32,043 nucleotides of DNA from Chara braunii. Taxonomy: Eukaryota > Streptophyta > Charophyceae > Charales > Characeae. This document shows positions 8,453 through 17,427 of the stretch, in pieces. A model generated the notes under the pieces. That model had not been told where the DNA came from. It was given only the letters and a program-made list of their open reading frames with translations, and made no database searches. Location of the stretch: contig BFEA01000530.1 in NCBI GenBank assembly GCA_003427395.1, forward strand, positions 407,670 to 439,712, in the 5' to 3' direction. Each line of letters begins with the position of its first letter. The first letter of the stretch is position 1. The translations under genes and the position numbers were made by a program.

Positions 8453-8753
8453 GTATATATATACCCGTAGAAATAAATAGATCCCCGCCTTCGACTCAAC
8501 CACGTAAAACCGCTTACGCGGGAGCGCCCCCGCGCACCTGCGACCGAGCGTCAGAGGAAGCAAAAGTAAAGGCGAAATAGGCTCTGTCATAATGGGTGTC
8601 ACAAATACGGTAAAATAATAGGATAAAATATGTAATAGTAGGGGTCACGTCAACGAGTGGAGTAGCGAAAAACAAGGGTTGCCCCAGACACCCCGTTTTT
8701 CCGTCATTCGTTCGACAAAAGAAGAGTCAAAAATGGACGTAGCAGACAAACAT
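8453..8753 (-). repeat. Foldback arm, right
   Basis: Inverted copy of 7631-7932, ending CAGACAAACAT at its outer end and followed by (TA)n and copy E. Confidence 0.85.
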
Positions 8754-8774
8754 ATATATATATATATATATATA

Positions 8775-8823
8775 TCGTCAAATAGAACTGCCCGGTAAAC
8801 CGTAGGCAGAGAGGGAGAAGAGG
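8775..8823 (-). mobile_element. Hammerhead-family repeat copy E, strongly 5'-truncated
   Basis: Has the constant end (TA)n-TCGTCAAATAGAAC and the hairpin CTGCCCGGTAAACCGTAGGCAG in part. It leaves the family after GAGGGAGAAGAGG and carries no ribozyme. It is the shortest copy and matches the B subfamily. Confidence 0.7.
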
Positions 8824-10080
8824 TATCAAGAACGATAAAAAGGAATCTGTTTTTCGCTATTTTTGTTCGTCTCCCGTTTTTTAGACCGATTATGGTTTGC
8901 CCTGGTTCTACTCTGATCTATGTGGTTTGATTTGACCATCAATGACCCCGTATATTCTTGTGAGTCCCCGATTTGACGGACATTATGATTTTGGGGGTGA
9001 CGGTCGATGCGCGCGACTGTTTCAAACATGACAACTGATATCTTGCTGTCCGGTATGAGTTTGGACTACAATGTTCGACGGAGACTGTTGACGCAGCAAC
9101 TTGTTTTTGTGGGTTCGCTTGACCTCCGACGCTTGGGTTATTCGGGTTTAGGTAGTCCATTTCGCGTGATGGCTCTTGACAGTCCGGTGCAATCAGTGGT
9201 GTCGGTGTTTTTCTGGTCCTGGTGGTTCCTCGACGACAGTTTGGGGAGCGCTGTCGCCCCGGGTTATTCCGACCGTGGTTATTGCAGACGGCTGGTCCCA
9301 TCCATTTTCATTATCTGCCTAGGCCTTGGTCGAGCTTACCATTCCAATCTGTCACTGGCAAAATAATTGTGCGGTCCTCATTTACCGTACATGGCCAATA
9401 GGCCGCTGTTGGACTGGTGTCGCGGTTATGGATGCTTGCTATTGGGACTCGCACCGCGGCTATTGCTAGTCAATGTTGGACAGGTGTCATGGCTATTGGC
9501 CTCTCTTGGTCGCTGGTGACTGAAGCTGTGGGTCTTACAGTGAAGAAAGGACTGCAGGGACGACGCACAAGCGGGACTCGTATAGTTGGCAAGGTACCAA
9601 GGGGAAGGGGCATTCGAGACTCAGGCGACCAGGAGGGAACCTATCGCATGGACTGCCACCACAGGGAACGCAGCTGCCGTGTTTGTTGGACCCAATGCCC
9701 GTTCGTAAGGTGCTGCTGCTGGCATGGTAACGGTCACAGGAGAGGTGATGTCAACCCCTACATGTGATGGACGAGATTGACCCTCACGGTTGAGCAACTA
9801 CGAGGAAAGTTATGGAGAGAAGAAAAGAGAAAAAACCCATATCCCCCTTTCGCATGTTGCAGGCACTTGGCTCCAGCTACATCCAGGTACATTCAAGAGC
9901 GAGTCAGGGAACTAGGAGAGAAAGTGAGAAAGAGAGTTAGGGGAGAGACCCCGTGTCTATTCGTGAGGTGATGCTACTGCCGTGACAACGGTTACAGGAG
10001 AGGGAATAACATCAGCAGGACGGAAGTGACGTCAAGTGCCAGCCAATCGATAACTGCGGTTCACAGTGGACAGAAGACGA
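8824..10080. other. Leader region of the gypsy element, no gene recognised
   Basis: The longest open frames (116-120 codons, either strand) show no domain, lack coding-like composition and overlap each other. One internal repeat is visible: 9701-9755 (GTTCGTAAGGTGCTGCTGCT..) resembles 9959-10014 (ATTCGTGAGGTGATGCTACT..), both continuing into GGT(T/C)ACAGGAGAGG. This suggests an old duplication of about 258 bp. Confidence 0.5.
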
Positions 10081-10091
10081 AGAAAATGATT

Positions 10092-10593
10092 GATGTATTT
10101 ACCCATGTTTCAGCTAAAGGTTCATTCTCATTTACCTCATCCAATGAATGTTTGGGCAGCCTCATCGGCTGCAGTTGGCGAGAACTTGAACGGCCAGCTT
10201 CTAGTGGGAAGCTATCGGAGTTGATTGCCCGAGGGCTATCTTGAACGTGCCACAGAGAGGGATGATCTATCTTCTCGATTTAAAATTATAATTGCTCTGC
10301 ACGTGGCACATCCAAATACAATCGAATTCGAGTCTGCTAATTGGCTCTTGTGACAGATTTGGTGGTAGGATCGCATGCAAGTAAAGAGAGATGTGAGTGA
10401 GTGATATAGCGGGAGAGATTGAGAGGGTTTAATAAAGATAATCAGAGCGAGAGAGAGAGAGAGGGATAGTGCGAGAGCGGGGCCATTATCCTGCGCAAGT
10501 AGAGACAAGGAAAGAGAGGAAGGAGGCTGTGTCGAGTGTGCGTGCATGTAAGGGCGCATATGCCTGAGGGAGAGAGGAAAAGGCGAAGTGTGT

Positions 10594-10641
<48 letters not shown>

Positions 10642-11095
10642 GTGAGAAACGCGGTGCAGCAGCACACTGAAGATGAAGGAACTGGCAGAGCATTTCGTTT
10701 CCATGCACTCGTTGAGGATTCATTCTCATTTCCTCAGCTGGTGACTAACTGCACAGGTAACAGAGTGCGAGGAACAGATATGGTGGCAATGCATCTACCC
10801 ATCCTCTAACTAAAGGTTTGTTTCATTTGGTGAGCAGTTCGGGGATGCAAAAATGATATGAGGATGTATTTACACATGTTCCTTCTGCAGATTCATTCAC
10901 TTTGCTTTTTTGGTGACAGTCATGGCTTGCACACTCCAACCTGTTACATACTCAAAGAGAATGTCCATTCATTTATTCATTCACTTATTCCTCAGTTGCT
11001 GAGAAATTAAGAGAGCCCACTGCTAGAGGGAGACAAAAAAAAGTGACGGTGTATCTGCTCATGTTCCACCTGGGGATTCATTCATTTTGCAGCCT
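10092..11095 (+). repeat. Decayed tandem/dispersed repeats in the leader
   Basis: A motif of the form GATGTATTTACCCATGTTTC followed by GGTTCATTCTCATTT recurs in degenerate form near 10092, 10690, 10863 and 11049. The last two are about 186 bp apart. Microsatellite (GA)n tracts lie between them. This looks like an old array broken by drift; no protein product is supported. Confidence 0.5.
10594..10637 (+). repeat. (GA)n microsatellite
   Basis: About 22 uninterrupted GA units, flanked by further short GA-rich tracts from 10445. It creates the Ser/Leu and Arg/Glu chance frames seen here. Confidence 0.92.
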
Positions 11096-11099
11096 TTGG

Positions 11100-12346
11100 T
11101 GGTCGACCGAGCGGAAGAAGGCGCACTCAGCCTGCTTGCTCATGCACAGTCCTGAAAACGGGGTAAAGTCATTCAAGAACTGTGGCAGGCCTTACGCCAG
11201 GGTTAAATTGCAGAGTTACCCCTAGAGTTTGGTTAAGTTTTAGCGTTCAGTTTGACCTTGCTCATGTCAAACTGTGTGCTTGCCCTCGTCTGTGCCACAT
11301 TGTTTGTTTCATCCTCAGGAGTGGCCACTCCGACCCTGGGTGTGATTAATTGTTGCAACACCCCCCTCCAGTTCGGAGTGACTCTCCGACCTCTTGTGTG
11401 CAAGCTAAGTTTCGATTAAACCCCCGCTAATTTGAGAAAACACCGACCGAGGCCATGAGAAGGGTTTTCAAGCAGTTCTCTGATGAGTAGGCTTAACGCT
11501 TCAATTTTATTTTCATTCCCTATTCTTTATCTATCTATTTCTCTTGTGAGTAGTAAATCTCAAGTTCTCGAGTGGGGGCGTGACAACCAAATCCGAACCC
11601 CACACCCTGCCGGTCATTGAGGACCTCCGAAGCGGGCGCAGCGAGTGACAGGCGTTGTTGCCCTTGGCTTGAGCGAACGGCAGGCGACCCCTCCCCGGGT
11701 TTCCACACATCGGAACCCACCAGAAATATTTATAGACGGTCTAGTGAGCGTCTCATAAAGGGTTGGCATGCCCAACATGACCTCTATTGCGCAGCAGCAG
11801 AACCAAGGACTTGCGGCAAAGCATACGTGTACTAGTCCCAGCAGGTTGGCATGGTGATCGTGACCCGAGTGCTTCGTCCAGGGCCCTTCAAATCTTCGCC
11901 GGTCTCCCACCAGCTTGCTACCCAGGAAGAATGTCGACTCTCAAGGTTGATTGCTCGCTACACCTCACGTTGAGAGGAATCTCAAGACAAAACTCACTTC
12001 CTCACGGTAAGAAGTAATGAAGAGGGTAGATAAGGATGAGAGCAACGTACTTCATAATGCTGCCCCTAACCACAGATTTCTCACCGGCAACCTGACGTGC
12101 ATTTATTATGATCGGTCTTTGCCTCGGCACAACAAACAGCGAAATGCAGTTCCACATCGGCTTAAATTCCACATCCGCGAGTTCTCACCATCCACTGTAC
12201 ATCCCTATGTCACCACATAGCCTTTCCGGCGCGCCCACACGACTCTGGGCCGCCTATCGTCCAACGCCTAAGCCTTATCATTGCCCCACACCTCATGCGA
12301 AGCACCGAACAGCTATTGCGAACAACCAGTACAACGCAGTTCGAAA
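11100..12346. other. 5'-most leader of the gypsy element, no gene recognised
   Basis: Lies between the primer binding site and the decayed repeats. Frames up to about 98 codons occur on both strands without motifs. An ATATTTATAGACGG string near 11727 is TATA-like but isolated. Confidence 0.45.
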
Positions 12347-12360
12347 CAACTCTGACACCA
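12347..12360 (-). promoter_or_regulatory. Primer binding site, initiator tRNA-Met type
   Basis: Read on the minus strand, TGGTGTCAGAGTTG starts three bases (ATT) after the 5' LTR. The complement of the plant initiator tRNA-Met 3' end is TGGTATCAGAGCC, so ten of the first eleven bases match. This fixes the transcription direction and shows that 12364-13367 is the 5' LTR. Confidence 0.8.
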
Positions 12361-12363
12361 AAT

Positions 12364-13367
12364 TGCAAGGAAAATGAGCAATAGAGAGATGACAGAATCC
12401 ATATTACACGATTACATTGATAGCCAGAAAGTCTCACGGTGTCCAGAGAGCAGTAATGCACCAATGTTACACCAATGGACAATCAAAACACTAAAATTGA
12501 ATGTCAATGAGAGTCTACTCTCGTCATCACCAACACCAGAGTCCAGGCCCCTTCCCCCTACATGGCCCTCGGCGCCCAGACTACTCCCAAACACAGCTAC
12601 TATCTGCCTATGAATTGACAATGCAACTGTTGACGTCAGCATCCACCGAAGTACATGAAGCTGTCGCCCAATGCAGACCATCGCCAATACCAGGTATGAG
12701 CCCTCACATCATCACCCTCATCTCTATCTCTCTCTCTCTCCCTCGTTTTTCTCCCTTGTCTCCCTTTTGCACACCCGAAGACCACCCCTGCGCCTTGCTG
12801 TATTCCAAGCCCAGCCAGCTATGGAAGTTGGGCTATGGCGCTGCCCTCAGCAGCGCCCTTCTTCCCACACGACCGCACGTGCACAGCACCTTGCCCCTAG
12901 CGCTAGCAGCAGCCCACAAGCGTTCGCTCCAGCAGCGGTGCCACAAACTGGCAAGTGTCTGAAGGAAGTGCCAGGAAGCGAGCTCTTTCCTATATGGAAA
13001 GAGTCTGACCTGTCATGCAGCCTGGCTGGGCTGGGCCTGCGCCCAGAAGCTTCCGGTAGGCCCCAGGTGGTTGGCCCTCTCCTGCAGCTGCTGGGCCTCG
13101 TTCAGTTATGCCTCACAACTGTCTGTGTCTGTTGCTGCGAATCTTGCCCAGGGCCTGAATTTCAGAAAAGGCCCAGAAGGCCGTGGACAGTATTTGCTGC
13201 TCGGGTCCTGGGTTCCCTCAACCAACTGACGCGACACAACTGCCTAAACCCCAATTACGAAATTGACAACATTGGGCCTCTCGTGATTTGTTAGGCCCGC
13301 CTTCACTTAGGGCGGGCACGCTTGCATCAGGGGCCCCTTAGACCTGTTGAGGAGCCTTATCCTCGCA
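12364..13367 (-). repeat. 5' LTR of the gypsy element
   Basis: Direct repeat of 703-1707, about 95% identical by eye, in the same orientation. Ends are TGCAAGGA and TCCTCGCA (the 3' LTR keeps TCCTTGCA). It would contain the promoter on the minus strand. I see no confident TATA box; CATATAGG near 12990 on the minus strand is only suggestive. Confidence 0.92.
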
Positions 13368-13371
13368 CAAA
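13368..13371. repeat. Target site duplication CAAA, right
   Basis: Matches 699-702. The following AGATGGCGATGTCG resumes the tandem unit interrupted at 702. Confidence 0.72.
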
Positions 13372-13550
13372 GATGGCGATGTCGAAAACGTGCTCATGCA
13401 CTCACTAATTTTCATTGTCGTTTGATTTTTTTTTATTTTTATTATCAATATTTACTTTCCGTATTTTATTTTATTTCACAGTTGGTAAGGAATTTGCATG
13501 TAATACTCGGGCAAATATTGTTTATTTTAGTTTTCTTCATCACATGTCTT
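13368..13550 (+). repeat. AT-rich tandem repeat, continuation after the retrotransposon
   Basis: CAAAGATGGCGATGTCGAAA and CGTGCTC match the intact unit near 492-519, followed by an AT-rich stretch and ATTTTATTTCACAG. Together with 572-702 it forms the split second unit. Confidence 0.65.
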
Positions 13551-13559
13551 TTTTCAGGT

Positions 13560-13667
13560 TTTTTTTTTGGGCGGGGGGGGGTCCAAGTTTGGCCCGAACG
13601 GCGGAACGCATCCCCACAGGGTCCCATACGTTCGGGCGTTCGGCCAGTCCCGAACACCGGTTACCCT
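13560..13667 (-). repeat. Right GC-rich terminal inverted repeat of the older element
   Basis: Inverted partner of 273-366, beginning with a T-run and G-run and ending GGTTACCCTA next to TACATATATATTGTCACAGAAC. The outside sequence itself resembles the TA-TCGTCACAAACAGAAC end of the hammerhead repeats, though more diverged. Confidence 0.48.
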
Positions 13668-13689
13668 ATACATATATATTGTCACAGAA

Positions 13690-14490
13690 CTATCGACTAA
13701 GAGAGTAAGCACGTGAAGTAGAAGAAGAAATAAGATGAGCGAAGAAAAGAAATTGAAAGGACAGACAGGCAAAGAGACAGACAAACCAAAATGACACAAA
13801 ACAGTGTCCTCTTATTCTTTGTTTCACAGTATTATTATTTCTTTCAGTGTTTTACAAAAAAAATTTACACTGAATCAAAGGATAAAAATAAAAATTAAAG
13901 ACACATTGAAATCATTCAGTTTCTCAGTCTTCTTAATGCCTCCTCCACTATGCCTCTAACGTACAAGGCTACCATGCCGACATCCGAACGAGCATCCAGA
14001 TGGTCTGGTGTCCGGGGTCTGGATGCCGAACTGTAGGAGGCCCGTCCGGAGGGGGGGGGCGGCCCCCTAAAATTGTTTGGTGGAATTTTGGGGCCGGTAT
14101 CAGTCGTTTAGGGCGCCCGGACCGGCTCGTTTTTCGCTTCTCGAACTGCACCCTCAGTCGGTGCCTGTAGTGTAGTGTAGACCGTTGGCGGGGCAAGGAA
14201 CTTCGAGAATTGTCACCCGCCCACCCGCCCGCCCGTCATTCGAAGCCATCGGTATCGAGGGCATTGTAGCGCGGTCGGCATCGGAACGCAGTGAGAACAA
14301 GGTGAAGCGCACACCGAGGAGGGAGAGAGAAAGAGAGTCGTCCTCAGCTCGGCAAGCTTCGTCATCCAGAAGGCGGGCACGAGTGCACCTGAGAGAGAGA
14401 GAGAGGGTCGTCGCAAGATCCTCTACCCCGCTCCACTGCGAGGTAGACAACAGCCGCGCGGTCGGCGTCGAGCTTCTCCGTCAGGTCAAT
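13690..14490. other. Intergenic, no gene recognised
   Basis: AT-rich to about 13950, then GC-rich with a G-run at 14051-14059 and purine-rich stretches. Open frames here are compositional. Confidence 0.5.

Positions 14491-14494
<4 letters not shown>

Positions 14495-14544
<50 letters not shown>
14495..14544 (+). repeat. (TC)n microsatellite
   Basis: About 25 TC units followed by a C-run. It explains the poly-Ser-Leu and Arg-Glu frames across it. Confidence 0.92.
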
Positions 14545-14546
<2 letters not shown>

Positions 14547-14656
14547 CCCGTTCCATGCTTGCCATTCGTTTAGGTGTTTCGAGCGACCCTGCACTACTTT
14601 CCAAATGGGACAGAATCCTATGCTAGAAAACGGAAAGATACATTGTGTTGGTGCAA

Positions 14657-15055
14657 TGAGGAGGGAGGTTTGGAACATGGGGGAGGTTCAGATCAGATCG
14701 TGGATTCTTTGCAAAGAGGAGGGAGGTTCGGAACAAGGGGAAGGAAGGTTTGACAGTAGGGGGATGGAGGTTGGGAAGAAGGGGGAGGGAGCTTTGGAAG
14801 AAGAGGGATGGAAGGTGCGAAAGAAGGGGGAGGGACGCTCGAAAGAAAGGGGGGGGGGGGGCCCGGAACAGGGGAGGGAATCTGATTGGATTCNNNNNNN
14901 NNNNNNNNNNNNNNNNNNNNNNNNNNNNNNNNNNNNNNNNNNNNNNNNNNNNNNNNNNNNNNNNNNNNNGAAGAGGGATGGAAGGTGCGAAAGAAGGGGG
15001 AGGGGCGCTCGAAAGAAAGGGGGGGGGGGGGGGGGGGGGGGGGTTCGGAACAAGG
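14657..15055 (+). repeat. Purine-rich minisatellite around an assembly gap
   Basis: Degenerate units of about 30 bp of the form GGAGGGAGGTTCGGAACAAG / GAAGAGGGATGGAAGGTGCG. G-runs occur at about 14850-14862 and 15020-15043. Bases 14894-14969 are N. The sequence just before the gap (GAAGAGGGATGGAAGGTGCG, then AAGAAGGGGGAGGG, CGCTCGAAAGAAAG, G-run) repeats just after it, so gap size and copy number are unreliable. The long frames across it encode only repeated Gly/Glu/Lys/Arg and are not genes. Confidence 0.85.
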
Positions 15056-15059
15056 GAGG

Positions 15060-15160
15060 ATCCCCTCATATATTTTGAACCTCCCTCCCCATCTATTTTG
15101 AACCTCCCTCCCCCTTCGTTTGAAATCCCCCTCCCCCTTCGTTGGAAACCTCCCTCCCCA
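15060..15160 (-). repeat. Same minisatellite in inverted orientation
   Basis: TTTTGAACCTCCCTCCCC, TTCGTTTGAAATCCCCCTCC and TTCGTTGGAAACCTCCCTCC are the pyrimidine-strand version of the units to the left. Orientation switches at the G-run/ATATATTTTG boundary. Confidence 0.75.
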
Positions 15161-15194
15161 ATTTTTTGAGATTGCTGTTCGTTTTGAATCTTTA

Positions 15195-15440
15195 TGAGTG
15201 GTTCTTTTTATTCGTTCACAAACTTGTAATTTTATGACTTGAGAATCGTGGTTCTTCCTATTAGTTCACAAACTTATCATTCTTTGGTTCTTTGAACGTC
15301 CTTTTATTCGTTCACAAAATATTCTGAATTGCGATTCTTTTTATTTTTTTTATTCGTTCACAAACTTATCAAGATTCTATGAGCAGAGAGTCGTGGTTCT
15401 TCCTATTCATTCACAAAATTCTCATTCGGAACTTGGGATT
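15195..15440 (+). repeat. Degenerate tandem array with TTCGTTCACAAA motif
   Basis: TTCTTTTTATTCGTTCACAA or close variants recur near 15211, 15261, 15307, 15353 and 15406, about 46-53 bp apart, with GAATCGTGGTTCTTCCTATT-like spacers. No gene. Confidence 0.68.
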
Positions 15441-15554
15441 CTTCAATGGTGCTGCGGATACGTTTATTCGTTTGCAAAGTTTTCGTTCGCTTTCAAAGTT
15501 CACATTCGTCTTCAAACATTCGCAAACTTTTCTTTCGCTTTCAAGGTTCGGAAG

Positions 15555-15725
15555 CAGGATGGGAAGGAGGGAAGGCAGGTTTGGAAGAAGGGGGAGGGAG
15601 GTTCATATGAAGGGGGAGGCAGGTTCCGAAGAAGGGGGGGGGGAGGCGTTCGAAAGAGGGGGGAGGCCGGCTCAGAAGAAGGGGAAGCTAGGTTTGAAAC
15701 ATGGGGAGGGAGGTTCGGTATAACA
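15555..15725 (+). repeat. Purine-rich minisatellite, second block
   Basis: GGAGGGAGGTTCATATGAAG, GGAGGCAGGTTCCGAAGAAG and similar units of 25-32 bp, in the same orientation as 14657-15055. Confidence 0.75.
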
Positions 15726-15779
15726 GGGATGATGGTTTGCGTGTGCTCGAGTACTAAATCAAACACATGCCAGCAAAAG

Positions 15780-16003
15780 CACTACTGCCACTTATATGCA
15801 CGAGCTTTATCCTTTGCGTGAGGCATTGGACCACTGGAAGCACTATCTTTTGGGACGCCACTTCTCATATTATTAAGTCACTCAGACTTGTCCACAACAC
15901 TGGTCCGCTGGTTGCATGAAATTGATGTTTCTGATTTTGAATTGAAACGCAAGAAAGGCTGTTACAATCGAGTTGTTGATGCTTTGTCTCGTTTTCCCGA
16001 GTA
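15780..16003 (+). pseudogene. RNase H C-terminal fragment
   Basis: TYMHELYPLREALDHWKHYL followed by LGRHFSYY and a TAA, then, in another frame from about 15870, SDLSTTLVRWLHEIDVSDFE, KRKKGCYN and VVDALSRFPE. This is the helix and C-terminal part of a gypsy RNase H with one frameshift. Confidence 0.77.
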
Positions 16004-16049
16004 GACGACTTGCCTTCTGAGTTCCAACACACTTCAACGAAAACTGGAG

Positions 16050-16795
16050 TAGGTAGATCACACTACCAAGGATCCGGACCCCAATCCCATCCTTTAGCAG
16101 CTCAAGGTTGACCCCAACAGTCAGCCTGATTTTCACAAGTGTGAGAGTTTGTTGTTCCAACGCTACGCAAAGTTCGATTGATTGTGTGTACTCAACCATG
16201 AGCCTCTCTGAACCCACCTTTGGATTTGACTTATGGTTAGAGTGGACACTTCATTTTTGAGAAAACGTACAAAAATCTTTTGCAGCAGTTTGATTGGCCT
16301 GGAATGAAGGGATCTGCTAAGAAATTTGTACTCGAGTGTCTGTCAAGTCTATCAACAGGGTCAAGACACCTACGCAAAAGACTTTTGACCTGCTGAAAAC
16401 TCTCCCCATTCCTGACGGTCCCGATGAGTGAGTTTATTGATTTCACGGATATGGGAAGAAAAGTGAGAGAGGATATCCACAAGTCATGGCGACTGTTGAC
16501 CGCTTTTTCCAAGTTTCTGAACATGATTCTTTTGCCACCTCATGCTCCAACTAACCTTGTGATTCATGAGTTCCATCAGAACTACATTTTGCAGTATGGC
16601 TCCCTCAAAACTCTTACAAGTGATTGGCACACCCGGTTCATGAGTGCAGACTGGGAAGACATCACTTCTCAACTCTACGACATCAAACTGAAGGTAACAT
16701 CTGATCAACATCCCACAGCCAACGGATTGGATGAGGAGATCAACCAGAGTGTTACACAACTTTTTCGTGCTTTTATTGCTCCTGAATAGAACTCT
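16050..16795 (+). pseudogene. Integrase zinc-binding remnant and catalytic core
   Basis: The stretch to about 16420 is badly broken (LLQQFDWPGMKGSAKKFV, then CQVYQQ in other frames). From 16424 a frame reads FTDMGRKVRED, a shifted patch where RGGY..VMVIVDRFSK is expected, then LLPPHAPTNLVIHEF, GSLKTLTSDWHTRF, SADWEDITSQLYDIKL and HPTANGLDEEINQSV. The three acidic positions (Asp in FTDM, Asp in TSD, Glu in DEEIN) are retained although flanking residues are not. It ends at a TAG (16787-16789). Confidence 0.82.
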
Positions 16796-16799
16796 TAGG

Positions 16800-17402
16800 A
16801 TGAAGAGTTGCATACAGTGAAGGGGTTGTACCATTCGCTCCTCCACCAGGATGACACCGGATAAGCTGCACTATGGTTGGCAGATTCACAATCCTCTCTC
16901 CTTCTTGTTTCCTCTGATCAGTCGCCCGGTTTGACACCCGGCATGCCTGGCTACAGCGCTAAGTACAATCACGTGCTCAAAGTTGTTGTTGCCGCAATTA
17001 ACAAACGACAGCAGACCTGCACCATTCATGGTGGGAAGTTATGTCCGGGTCAAGATGTTTTTTCAAAAGAAGACAGTGTGTGGTCCATGGAAGGTTCTAA
17101 AACTGGTGGGGGATGATACATTCAGTCCATCATATACGATTGGCATGCCACCTCATTTGTGCACATATCCAGTCTTTCCTATGTCTAAACCGTATTCGTA
17201 TGATGCTCCTGATTCCTCTCCCTACTGTGAGCCTATGATCCCTCGTGCTATCAATGGTGGTCATGAGATTGACAGACTTGTTGCAGATACTGGAAAAGGG
17301 CGAAACAGGCAGTGTCAAGTTTACTTTCTCTATCACCTGTTAGATGAGCTTTACCGGATCGCTAAGAAAGACTTGCTGAAAAACACACCTCCGGATCGCT
17401 AA
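16800..17402 (+). pseudogene. Integrase C-terminus and chromodomain-like tail
   Basis: MTPDKLHYGWQIHNPLSFLF lies upstream in one frame. The frame 16983-17402 then carries GSYVRVK, CGPWKVLKLVGDDTFSPSY and PPHLCTYPVFPMSKPYSY, typical of the integrase tail, followed by GGHEIDRLVADTGKGRNRQC, which fits the start of a chromodomain. The frame ends inside a 37-bp tandem duplication. Confidence 0.78.
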
Positions 17403-17427
17403 GAAAGACTTGCTGAAGAACACACCT
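17354..17427. repeat. 37-bp tandem duplication at the end of pol
   Basis: Two head-to-tail copies of a unit starting CCGGATCGCTAAGAAAGAC (17354-17390 and 17391-17427) differ by one base. The duplication is out of frame and adds a stop. Confidence 0.92.

Larger units (their letters stand above)
7631..8753. mobile_element. Foldback-type element with inverted repeats of about 300 bp
   Basis: 7631-7932 and 8453-8753 are inverted copies of about 300 bp, roughly 93-95% identical by eye. Both begin ATGTTTGTCTGCTACGTC at the outer end and finish CTACGGG(TA)n at the inner end. The 520-bp centre holds hammerhead-repeat copy C, about 290 bp of sequence found once, copy D, and a short extra piece of the arm's inner end (8415-8448). 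No transposase frame is present, so it is non-autonomous. No clear target duplication is seen at the outer ends. It lies in the gypsy leader and therefore probably inserted after that element. The long arms could form a very stable cruciform or dsRNA. Confidence 0.8.
703..13367 (-). mobile_element. Ty3/gypsy LTR retrotransposon with chromodomain remnant, degenerate
   Basis: A 12.67 kb element in minus orientation. From its 5' end it has: LTR (12364-13367), a primer binding site like the complement of initiator tRNA-Met (12347-12360), a 5.4 kb leader holding later insertions, gag (6942-5126), protease, reverse transcriptase, RNase H, integrase and chromodomain remnant (to about 1650), a polypurine tract (1708-1718) and the 3' LTR (703-1707). 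The PR-RT-RH-IN order defines Ty3/gypsy; the tail after integrase suggests a chromovirus. Both LTRs begin and end TGCAAGGA...TCCTTGCA (one base changed in the 5' LTR). About 50 differences over 1 kb, counted roughly, indicate an old insertion. Stops, frameshifts and deletions in every domain make it non-autonomous. Confidence 0.92.

Noticed and set aside
11480-11487. CTGATGAG string on the plus strand
   Set aside because: Followed by TAGGCTTAACGC with no stem II and no GAAA; chance match.
12671-13294. 207-codon frame in the 5' LTR
   Set aside because: The 3' LTR has the same region with the frame broken; no domain; LTRs are not expected to encode protein.
12364-13367. Solo LTR interpretation of the second LTR copy
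   Set aside because: The flanking tandem repeat joins the left flank of the first LTR to the right flank of this one, and a primer binding site adjoins it, so it is the 5' LTR of the same element.
14185-15078. 297-codon plus-strand open frame
   Set aside because: Crosses the (TC)n tract, the minisatellite and the N gap; composition alone explains it.
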